Shown: positions 1 to 5,852 of the stretch, piece by piece
How the letters are laid out: every line of letters starts with the position of its first letter
Numbering within the stretch: the first letter of the stretch is position 1
Assembly: GCA_946480065.1 (NCBI GenBank)
Contig: CAMLJA010000091.1
Coordinates: forward strand, 1 to 7,464
DNA: 7,464 bases
Reading direction: 5' to 3'
DNA from: an uncultured Thermomonas sp.
GTDB taxonomy: Bacteria; Pseudomonadota; Gammaproteobacteria; Xanthomonadales; Xanthomonadaceae
Position numbers and translations under genes: made by a program
Notes under the pieces: model-generated
Databases searched by the model: none
What the model was told of the DNA's origin: nothing
The model's input: the letters and a program-made list of their open reading frames with translations, nothing else

Positions 1-185
<185 letters not shown>

Positions 186-206
186 GGATCGCTGCCGCGG
201 CAGTCG

Positions 207-236
207 AAAAAGCCCCGCCGGTGTGCGGGGCTTTTT
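207..236 (+). terminator. Intrinsic terminator of rpoD, symmetrical and probably bidirectional
   Basis: A 7-bp perfect GC stem (GCCCCGC at 212-218 with GCGGGGC at 225-231) closes a six-base loop. It is flanked by five A's on the left and five T's on the right, so the stem can extend to 12 bp and a U-tract follows on either strand. It lies 21 nt after the rpoD stop. Because it is symmetrical it should also stop minus-strand transcripts, and it is the only evident terminator downstream of the minus-strand sensor kinase gene that ends at 354. Confidence 0.93.
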
Positions 237-248
237 CTTGTCCGCAGC

Positions 249-254
249 TACAAT
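249..254 (+). promoter_or_regulatory. Probable -10 box of the tRNA gene promoter
   Basis: TACAAT differs from the consensus TATAAT at one base and starts 16 nt before the mature 5' end of the tRNA. It is followed by a GC-rich discriminator (CGTCCGC), as is common at stable-RNA promoters. No good -35 is seen: the position 16-18 bp upstream falls in the right arm of the rpoD terminator (around 225-231). The box is needed because the terminator should separate the tRNA from rpoD transcription. Confidence 0.55.
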
Positions 255-264
255 CGTCCGCTGC

Positions 265-337
<73 letters not shown>

Positions 338-353
338 TGTCCCGCGCGCAGCG

Positions 354-1559
354 TCACTGCGGCGGCAGCGCGATCTCCACCCTGCCGGGCGCCGGGAACG
401 CCACCGCCCAGCCCAGCCGCTGCGCCAGCCGGTCCAGCAGGGCCGAGCCGGTACCGGTGTCGGCGCGGGCCTGCGCGGCTGCGGTCGCGTTCGCCGCGGG
501 CGGCGTGTCCACCCGCAGCGCGATGGCGTGGTCCGCCAGCCGCAGGTGCAGGGTGCCGCGCGCCAGCGGCTGCGCCAGCCGACGCGCCAGGCCTGCCAGC
601 AGCAGGAGCGCCTCGCGCCGCGGCAGCCGCAGTTCACCGGTGCCGGCAATCGCGATGTCGACCGTGACCTCCGGCTTGCCGGCGAGCGCGAGTGCCGCGG
701 CCTCGCGCAGCAGCGCCTCGGCGGGCACCGGTTCGGGCTGCAGCGGCTGCCGGCGCGCGGCGGCAAGCATGGCCTCCAGCAGCTGGCGCATCTCGCGCAC
801 GCCGCGCTCCAGCCGCTGGACGCGCGCCAGGTCGGCCGGGTGCGCCGGCGGGTCGTCCAGCAGCACCTCGGTCACGCCCTGGATCACCGCCAGCGGCGTG
901 CGCAGTTCGTGGCTGGCGTCGGCGAAGAACGCCTGCTCGCGCGCGTCGGCGTCCACCAGCCGCGCCTGGTAGGCGTCGATCGCCTGCGCCAGCCGCCCCA
1001 GTTCGTCCCGGCTCACGCCGCGCGCCAGCGCGCTCGGCCCCGGCTGCACCGGGAGCGCGTCCACGCCCGCCGCCAGCGCGCGCACCGGCCGCAGCGCGAT
1101 GCCGGAGAACAGCCAGCCCAGCCAGCCCGAGACCAGGGTGCCCAGCAGGATGGTGAGGGCGACGAACAGGCGCAGGTGGCGCTCCATCGCCTCGATGTCG
1201 CCCAGGTCGGCGACGAACACCAGCCGGCCGGCGCTGGTGTCGAACACGCCCACGTGCAGGTCGCCGCGTTCGGGGTCCTCGCGCACGCCCGGCGGGAACG
1301 CGGCGTAGCGCGGCGGCAGGTCGGGCGAGTCGATCCGGTAGCCGCTCAGTCGCTGGGTGCGCGGCAGCTGCGCGGGCAGCCCGTTCGCCAGCCGCAGGCC
1401 GTAGTCCTCGGCCTGGCCGCGCAGGATCTCGTTGGCCAGGATGTATTCGTAGTCCTCGGACAGCCAGCCCACGGTGCCCGCCGCCAGCGTGCTGAGCAGG
1501 AAGCCGAGCAGGGTGGCGAGCAGCGCGAAGCGGCGGCGCAGCGGCATCGGCGGCTTCAT
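354..1559 (-). CDS. Membrane sensor histidine kinase with a degenerate ATP-binding domain
   Basis: This 401-residue kinase partners the upstream response regulator; its ATG overlaps that gene's TGA (ATGA at 1556-1559). A GGAGG Shine-Dalgarno (minus strand, 1567-1571) sits 7 nt before this ATG and fixes the start. Helix 1 spans about residues 11-31, a periplasmic sensor domain of about 100 residues follows, and helix 2 spans about 131-153. A HAMP-like linker lies at about 153-205. The HisKA dimerisation helix carries the H-box FFADASHELRTPLAVIQG, with phospho-acceptor His217. The C-terminal part (about 311-401) sits where HATPase_c should be, but the N-box asparagine is gone (AGLARRLAQ), the DxGxG box reads VDTPPA, and an Ala-rich stretch replaces the ATP lid. 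Only a G2-like GTGSALL remains. It may be a phosphatase, depend on another kinase, or be a very divergent kinase. The ligand is unknown. Confidence 0.88.
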   Translation of the reverse strand: MKPPMPLRRRFALLATLLGFLLSTLAAGTVGWLSEDYEYILANEILRGQAEDYGLRLANGLPAQLPRTQRLSGYRIDSPDLPPRYAAFPPGVREDPERGDLHVGVFDTSAGRLVFVADLGDIEAMERHLRLFVALTILLGTLVSGWLGWLFSGIALRPVRALAAGVDALPVQPGPSALARGVSRDELGRLAQAIDAYQARLVDADAREQAFFADASHELRTPLAVIQGVTEVLLDDPPAHPADLARVQRLERGVREMRQLLEAMLAAARRQPLQPEPVPAEALLREAAALALAGKPEVTVDIAIAGTGELRLPRREALLLLAGLARRLAQPLARGTLHLRLADHAIALRVDTPPAANATAAAQARADTGTGSALLDRLAQRLGWAVAFPAPGRVEIALPPQ

Positions 1560-2251
1560 GCCGCGGCCTCCAGGCGGTAGCCGATCCCGCGCACCGAGCG
1601 GATCAGCGGCTGCGCGAACGGCTTGTCCACCAGCGCACGCAGTTCGTAGACCTGGGTCTGCAGCGCCGCCGTGTCGGCGCCGGCGGCGCCCCAGCCGGCC
1701 TCGATCAGCCGCGCGTGCGGCACGATCCGAGGCGCCTCGCGCAGCAGCGCCTGCAGCAGCGCGCCCTGCAGCCGGGTCAGCGGGATCCGCCGGCCCTCGC
1801 GCTCCGCGGTCAGGGTGCGCGGGTCGTACGACAGGCCGTCGTACGCGGGGGCTTCGCCGCCCGGGCGAGCGCGCCGGTGCAGGGCCAGCAGGCGCGCCTC
1901 CAGCTCGCGCAGGGCGAACGGCTTCACCAGGTAGTCGTCGGCGCCCTCGGCGAAGCCGCGCAGCTTGTCGTCCAGGGTGTCGCGCGCGGTCAGCATCAGC
2001 ACCGGCACGCCGTGGCCGGCCTGGCGCAGGCGCCGGCACAGGTCCAGCCCGTCGAGCCGCGGCAGGCCCAGGTCCAGCACCACCGCGTCGAAGCCGCCGC
2101 GCAGCGCGCGCGCCAGCCCGTCCGCGCCGTCCGCGCAGTGGTCCACCGCGTGGCCGCGGCGTTCGAGGAAGTCCCAGATGTTGGCGGCGATGTCGTGCTG
2201 GTCCTCGATCACCAGCACGCGCAGGCCGGTCGGGGCGGGCGGCATCGGCAT
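1556..2251 (-). CDS. OmpR/PhoB-family response regulator
   Basis: A DNA-binding response regulator of 231 residues, the normal length for this family. The receiver domain spans about residues 10-125, with the acidic pair E16/D17, phospho-acceptor D60 (VVLDLGLPRLDG), T88 in LMLTAR and K110 in VKPF, so all the conserved switch residues are present. A winged-helix effector domain follows at about 137-229, ending in the characteristic RSVRGIGYRL. Two start codons are possible. The upstream ATG (2249-2251) has GGCAGG only 2 nt away, while the second (2243-2245) has it at 8 nt spacing and may be the real start, which would give 229 residues. The gene overlaps the kinase gene and is divergent from the LtaS-like gene. 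The shared 111-nt region carries a direct repeat typical of sites bound by this family, so autoregulation is likely. The closest named orthologue is not recognisable from sequence alone. Confidence 0.95.
   Translation of the reverse strand: MPMPPAPTGLRVLVIEDQHDIAANIWDFLERRGHAVDHCADGADGLARALRGGFDAVVLDLGLPRLDGLDLCRRLRQAGHGVPVLMLTARDTLDDKLRGFAEGADDYLVKPFALRELEARLLALHRRARPGGEAPAYDGLSYDPRTLTAEREGRRIPLTRLQGALLQALLREAPRIVPHARLIEAGWGAAGADTAALQTQVYELRALVDKPFAQPLIRSVRGIGYRLEAAA
1567..1571 (-). promoter_or_regulatory. Shine-Dalgarno GGAGG of the sensor kinase gene
   Basis: The minus strand reads GGAGG, then CCGCGGC, then ATG, giving ideal spacing to the kinase start at 1559. It lies inside the last codons of the response regulator gene. 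It supports the overlapping start and argues against the open frame further upstream being part of the kinase. Confidence 0.75.
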
Positions 2252-2286
2252 AGCCTGCCACCGCCGGCGGGCGGGGTGTTAACGGA

Positions 2287-2305
2287 CGGCTGAGATTCGG
2301 CTGAG
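2287..2305. promoter_or_regulatory. Direct repeat CGGCTGAG x2, candidate response-regulator operator
   Basis: Two perfect 8-bp copies (2287-2294 and 2298-2305) are separated by ATT, so they repeat every 11 bp; the minus strand reads CTCAGCCG twice. Tandem half-sites about one helical turn apart are the usual binding layout for dimers of OmpR/PhoB-family regulators. The site lies between the regulator gene and the LtaS-like gene, 36 bp from the regulator ATG at 2251 and 57 bp from the LtaS-like ATG at 2363. Binding by the neighbouring regulator is an inference. Confidence 0.5.
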
Positions 2306-2335
2306 CCAGCCTTACCGCGGCGCGGTCAGGCTGGC
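2305..2335. repeat. Long inverted repeat (hairpin) in the divergent control region
   Basis: The left arm 2305-2318 (GCCAGCCTTACCGC) pairs with the right arm 2322-2335 (GCGGTCAGGCTGGC) around a GGC loop: 13 of 14 positions pair, with one T/C mismatch. It abuts the direct repeat and ends 27 nt before the ATG of the LtaS-like gene. No T-run follows on either strand, so it is not a standard terminator. It could be a second operator, or a structure in the leader of the plus-strand mRNA. Confidence 0.6.
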
Positions 2336-2362
2336 GCATTCCCTTGTCCTGCGTTGCCGCCG

Positions 2363-4327
2363 ATGCCCTGGTCCGCTCCCGCGCCGCTGGCGCGCTTCCG
2401 TCCGCTGCTGTGGCTGGGCGCCTGCTTCCTCCTGCTGTCCACCCTCACCCGCCTGGCCCTGCTGCTTGCCACCGGCGCGGGCGTGCCGGCCGCGCCCGGC
2501 TACTGGCTGTACGCCTTCGGCGTGGGGCTGGGCTACGACCTGCTGGCCTTCGTGTACTTCGGCTGGCCGCTGGTGCTGGTGCTCTGGCTGCTGCCGCGGC
2601 GCTGGCTGGCGCGGCGCTGGGGCAGCATCCTGGTCGGGCTGGCCAGCCTGGTGCTGCTGTTCGTGCTGCTGTTCGTAGCGGTGGCCGAGTGGACGTTCTG
2701 GGACGAATTCCAGGCCCGCTTCAACTTCATCGCGGTGGACTACCTCGTCTACACCACCGAGGTGATCGGCAACATCCGCGAGTCCTACCCGGTGGGCTGG
2801 ATCCTGTCCGCGCTGGCCGCGGTCGGGGTGGCGCTGTTCGTGGCCACCCGGCGCTGGCGGCTGGTGGCGCGCGACGGCGCCGGCTTCGCCGCCCGCTCCG
2901 CGTTCGCCGGGCTGTGGCTGGCGCTCAGCGTGCTGGGCACCTGGCTGGTCAGCGGCGACATGAAGGACCGCACCGACAACGCCTACGTCAACGAGCTGGC
3001 CGGCAACGGCATCTACCAGTTCTTCGCCGCCTACCGCAGCGCCTCGCTGGACTACCCGCGCTACTACCGCACCATCCCCGCGGCCGAGGCCTGGGCGCAG
3101 GTGCGCGCGCAGTTGGCCACGCCGGACGCGCGCTTCACCGGGCCCACCGGGATCGCGCGCTGGATCCGCAACCCGGCCCCGGAGCGCCGCCTCAACGTGG
3201 TGCTGGTCAGCGTGGAAAGCCTGTCGGCCGAGTATTCCGGCACCTACGGGCGCAAGGACTCGCTGACCCCGCGGCTGGACGCGCTGGCGCCGCGCAGCCT
3301 GGTGTTCGGCGACCTGTGGGCCACCGGCACCCGCACCGTGCGCGGGCTGGAGGCGCTGTCGCTGTCGGTGCCGCCCACCCCGGGCGAATCCATCGTCAAG
3401 CGCGAGCGCAACGAGAACCTGTTCACCCTGGGCGAGGTGTTCCGCGCCAAGGGCTACGACGCGCAGTTCCTGTACGGCGGCTACGGCGCGTTCGACAACA
3501 TGAACTACTTCTTCGGGCACAACGGCTACGACGTCCACGACCGCACCGAGATCCCCGACGCCGACATCCACCACGAGAACGTCTGGGGCGTGGCCGACGA
3601 GGACCTGTACACGATGGCGATGAAGCGCTTCGACGCCGACTTCGCCGCCGGCAAGCCGTTCTTCGCCCACCTGATGACCACCTCCAACCACCGCCCGTAC
3701 ACCTTCCCGGCCGGGCGCGGGCCGTGGCCGCAGGGCAAGCGCGAAAGCGCGGTGGCCTACACCGACTGGGCGATCGGCGACTTCCTGCGCCGTGCCAGCG
3801 CCAGGCCGTGGTTCAAGGACACGCTGTTCGTGATCACCGCCGACCACTGCGCGTCCAGCGCCGGCATCGCCGCGCTGCCGGCGTTCCGCTACCGCATACC
3901 GCTGTGGATCTACGCGCCCGGCGGGCAGGTGGCGCCGGGCCGGGTGGAGCGCATGGTCAGCCAGATCGACATCCCGCCCACCCTGCTGGGCCTGCTGGGC
4001 ATGGACTACTACAGCCAGTTCTACGGCGTCGACGTGCTGCAGCAGTCGCCCGGGCGCGAGCGCGCCTTCATCGGCACCTACCAGCTGCTGGGTTACCTGC
4101 GCGACGGCAAGCTGGTCCAGCTCTCGCCCCACCGCAAGGTCGACACGCTGCGGCCCGCCTACGCCAGGGACCTGCCGCAGCCGCCGCTGCCGGAGGACCC
4201 CGCGCTGACCCTGCAGGCGATCAGCGCCTACCAGACCGCGGCGGCGGCATTCGCCGACGGCGCCATGCGGATGCCGGAGCGGCTGCCGCCGATGCCGGCC
4301 GACGTCACCGGCGTGGGCGCCCCCTGA
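2363..4327 (+). CDS. LTA synthase (LtaS/MdoB)-family membrane sulfatase-fold transferase
   Basis: This 654-residue inner-membrane enzyme has about five N-terminal helices (roughly residues 12-36, 47-77 as a hairpin or long helix, 85-109, 144-165, 177-197) and a periplasmic sulfatase/alkaline-phosphatase-fold domain from about 278. Active-site landmarks are E286 (VVLVSVESLS, metal ligand), the nucleophile candidate T325 (TGTRTVRGLEAL), W407-G in ENVWGVADEDLY, H443 in TTSNHRPY, and D494/H495 in ITADHC. These correspond to the Mn-binding and catalytic residues of LtaS. The family moves phosphoglycerol (or phosphoethanolamine) from phospholipid to a glycan or lipid acceptor. A Gram-negative host has no lipoteichoic acid, so the acceptor is unknown; periplasmic glucan (OpgB/MdoB-like) or lipid A/LPS are options. 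No Shine-Dalgarno is seen before the ATG, and a TTG at 2354 would add three residues. The TGA overlaps the next start. Confidence 0.92.
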   Translation: MPWSAPAPLARFRPLLWLGACFLLLSTLTRLALLLATGAGVPAAPGYWLYAFGVGLGYDLLAFVYFGWPLVLVLWLLPRRWLARRWGSILVGLASLVLLFVLLFVAVAEWTFWDEFQARFNFIAVDYLVYTTEVIGNIRESYPVGWILSALAAVGVALFVATRRWRLVARDGAGFAARSAFAGLWLALSVLGTWLVSGDMKDRTDNAYVNELAGNGIYQFFAAYRSASLDYPRYYRTIPAAEAWAQVRAQLATPDARFTGPTGIARWIRNPAPERRLNVVLVSVESLSAEYSGTYGRKDSLTPRLDALAPRSLVFGDLWATGTRTVRGLEALSLSVPPTPGESIVKRERNENLFTLGEVFRAKGYDAQFLYGGYGAFDNMNYFFGHNGYDVHDRTEIPDADIHHENVWGVADEDLYTMAMKRFDADFAAGKPFFAHLMTTSNHRPYTFPAGRGPWPQGKRESAVAYTDWAIGDFLRRASARPWFKDTLFVITADHCASSAGIAALPAFRYRIPLWIYAPGGQVAPGRVERMVSQIDIPPTLLGLLGMDYYSQFYGVDVLQQSPGRERAFIGTYQLLGYLRDGKLVQLSPHRKVDTLRPAYARDLPQPPLPEDPALTLQAISAYQTAAAAFADGAMRMPERLPPMPADVTGVGAP

Positions 4328-5085
4328 TGGCGCGCACCGGCGAGCAGTGGGCCGCGAAGGTCCCGCAGGTCACGCTGGGCTTCTGGGCGATCAAGGTCGC
4401 CGCAACCACGCTGGGCGAAACCGGCGGCGACGCGGTGAGCATGTCGATGGGCTGGGGTTACCTGCCGGCCACCGCCTTGTTCGCCGCGGTGTTCGCCGCG
4501 CTGGTCTGGGCGCAGGTGCGGGCCGCGCGGTTCCATCCGTTCCTGTACTGGGCCACGATCATCGCCAGCACCACGGTCGGCACCACCCTGGCCGACTACG
4601 CCACCCGTTCGCTGGGCATCGGCTATCCCGGGGGCTCGCTGCTGCTGCTGGGCCTGCTGGCCGGGTCGATCGCCTGGTGGAAGCTGCGGCTGGGCACGGT
4701 CTCGGTGGAGAGCGTGGCGTCGCCGGCTTCCGAAGGGCACTACTGGCTGACCATCGCCTGCTCGCAGACCCTCGGCACCGCGCTGGGCGACTGGGTGGCC
4801 GATACCGGCGGGCTGGGCTATGCCGGCGGGATCGCGATCTTCGGCGGCACGCTGGTGCTGGTGGCCGCGCTGCACGCGCGGCGCGCGATCCCCGCCACCG
4901 TGGCGTTCTGGCTGGCCTTCGTCCTGACCCGCCCGTTCGGCGCGGTGCTCGGCGATTTCCTGGACAAGCCGCTGGCCGACGGCGGGCTCGCCCTGAGCCG
5001 GTTCGGCGCTTCCGCGGTGCTGCTGGCCGGCATCGTCGCCGGCGTGCTGTGGCTGCCGCAGCGGCCGGCGCGCCGCCCGCACTGA
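4327..5085 (+). CDS. DUF347-repeat (COG4705-type) integral membrane protein
   Basis: A hydrophobic protein of 252 residues with about eight predicted membrane segments. I recognise it as the DUF347/COG4705 family, annotated as an uncharacterised membrane-anchored protein. Four internal units each carry a xxGxxxxD signature: TLGETGGD (G30-D35), TVGTTLAD (G85-D90), TLGTALGD (G150-D155) and PFGAVLGD (G205-D210). The aspartates are spaced 55, 65 and 55 residues apart, which suggests two successive duplications. Units 1-3 also share an aromatic-rich start (GFW, LYW, HYW). Four acidic residues at equivalent membrane positions suggest ion or small-solute transport, but that is inference. The ATG shares its A with the TGA of the LtaS-like gene (TGATG at 4325-4329) and has no clear Shine-Dalgarno, so its translation is probably coupled. 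Function is unknown. Confidence 0.85.
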   Translation: MARTGEQWAAKVPQVTLGFWAIKVAATTLGETGGDAVSMSMGWGYLPATALFAAVFAALVWAQVRAARFHPFLYWATIIASTTVGTTLADYATRSLGIGYPGGSLLLLGLLAGSIAWWKLRLGTVSVESVASPASEGHYWLTIACSQTLGTALGDWVADTGGLGYAGGIAIFGGTLVLVAALHARRAIPATVAFWLAFVLTRPFGAVLGDFLDKPLADGGLALSRFGASAVLLAGIVAGVLWLPQRPARRPH

Positions 5086-5113
5086 GCCTGCGCGCACCGG
5101 CGCCTTGCGCTGC

Positions 5114-5133
5114 GCGGTGGGGCGCCCCGCCGC
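5114..5133. promoter_or_regulatory. 20-bp near-perfect palindrome before the hydrolase gene
   Basis: The arms GCGGTGGGGC and GCCCCGCCGC are complementary at 9 of 10 positions with no loop. The palindrome overlaps the start of a possible -10 box (CATAAT, 5133-5138) and would cover its spacer, as a repressor operator would. In DNA this GC-rich such a palindrome can also arise by chance, and it has no loop or U-tract to make it a terminator for the DUF347 gene. Confidence 0.3.
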
Positions 5134-5138
5134 ATAAT
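5133..5138 (+). promoter_or_regulatory. Possible -10 box of the hydrolase-AlgZ-AlgR operon
   Basis: CATAAT (one mismatch to TATAAT) is the only AT-rich hexamer in the 80-nt gap between the DUF347 and hydrolase genes and lies 27 nt before the ATG. No convincing -35 is present: CTGCGC lies 17 bp upstream and TTGCGC 22 bp upstream. A Shine-Dalgarno-like GGGA at 5155-5158 follows, 7 nt before the ATG. Confidence 0.4.
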
Positions 5139-5165
5139 GCCGGCAGGACGTACCGGGACGACGCG

Positions 5166-5849
5166 ATGACGCTGCAGGCGGTGGAACGGGAGACCGGCGC
5201 GGATCCGCGCTGGAGCGTGGTCTGGCTGCACGGCCTGGGTGCGGACGGCCACGATTTCGCGCCGATCGTGCCGGAGCTGCTGCGGCCCGGCTGGCCGGCG
5301 CTGCGCTTCATGTTCCCGCACGCGCCGGTGCGCCCGGTCACGGTCAACGGCGGGGTGCCGATGCGCGCCTGGTACGACATCGCCGCGCTGGGCGACGGCG
5401 GGTTCGATCCGGCCGCGCGCGCCGACCACGCCGGGCTGGCGCAGTCGGTGGCCGAGGTCGAGGCGCTGCTGGCGCGCGAGGCCGCGCGCGGGGTGCCGCC
5501 GGAGCGGACCCTGCTGGCCGGTTTCTCGCAGGGCGGCGCGGTGGCGCTGGCGGCGGCGCTGGCGCGGGAGACGCCGCTGGCCGGGGTGGTGGCGCTGTCG
5601 ACCTACCTGCCGCTGGATGCCGACGCCGCCCGCCGCGCGCTGCGTCCCGGCGCGCCCGCGCAGCCGGTGTTCATGGCCCACGGCAGCCTGGATCCCGTGG
5701 TGCCGCGCGCCGCCGGGCAGGCCGCGGCGGACGCGCTGCATGGTTTCGGTTTCGCGGTGGAATGGCGCGAATACCCGATGCCGCACGCGGTCTGCGCGGA
5801 GGAGATCCGCGACCTGGGCGAGTGGATGTCGGCGCGCTTCGCCGGCTGA
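5166..5849 (+). CDS. Carboxylesterase / lysophospholipase-like alpha/beta hydrolase
   Basis: A cytoplasmic serine hydrolase of 227 residues, the usual size for the phospholipase/carboxylesterase family (PF02230; bacterial carboxylesterases, related to eukaryotic acyl-protein thioesterase). The oxyanion loop is LHGLGADGHDF (residues 21-31). The nucleophile is S121 in GFSQGG, the acid D176 in HGSLDPVVP and the base H207 in YPMPHAVC, so the whole triad is present. There is no signal peptide. It should hydrolyse short-chain carboxyl esters, possibly lysophospholipids or acyl thioesters; the physiological substrate cannot be told from sequence. The start is the first ATG after GGGA at 5155-5158. 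The stop is 3 nt before the AlgZ-like start, so the gene is almost certainly cotranscribed with the two-component pair. The reason for that link is unknown. Confidence 0.94.
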   Translation: MTLQAVERETGADPRWSVVWLHGLGADGHDFAPIVPELLRPGWPALRFMFPHAPVRPVTVNGGVPMRAWYDIAALGDGGFDPAARADHAGLAQSVAEVEALLAREAARGVPPERTLLAGFSQGGAVALAAALARETPLAGVVALSTYLPLDADAARRALRPGAPAQPVFMAHGSLDPVVPRAAGQAAADALHGFGFAVEWREYPMPHAVCAEEIRDLGEWMSARFAG

Positions 5850-5852
5850 GCC

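Noticed and set aside
192..203. Perfect 12-bp palindrome CTGCCGCGGCAG just after the rpoD stop.
   Set aside because: It has no loop or U-tract and is short for this base composition; the real terminator follows at 207-236.
354..2339. One 661-residue minus-strand reading frame that could suggest a long kinase or a fused regulator-kinase.
   Set aside because: The part above 1559 is an out-of-frame reading of the response regulator gene. The kinase has its own ATG with a GGAGG at correct spacing, and its first membrane helix starts at residue 11.
2312..4132. A 606-residue minus-strand open frame opposite the LtaS-like gene.
   Set aside because: Its composition is Gln/His/Arg/Val-rich with no domain or motif, typical of an antisense shadow of a G+C-rich gene. 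The plus strand holds a clear enzyme with catalytic motifs.
2344..5085. A plus-strand open frame running through both the LtaS-like and DUF347 genes, suggesting a 913-residue fusion.
   Set aside because: It matches the DUF347 frame only after 4327. Upstream it is an Arg/Ala-rich out-of-frame reading of the LtaS-like gene. The TGA and ATG overlap at 4325-4329 shows two separate genes.
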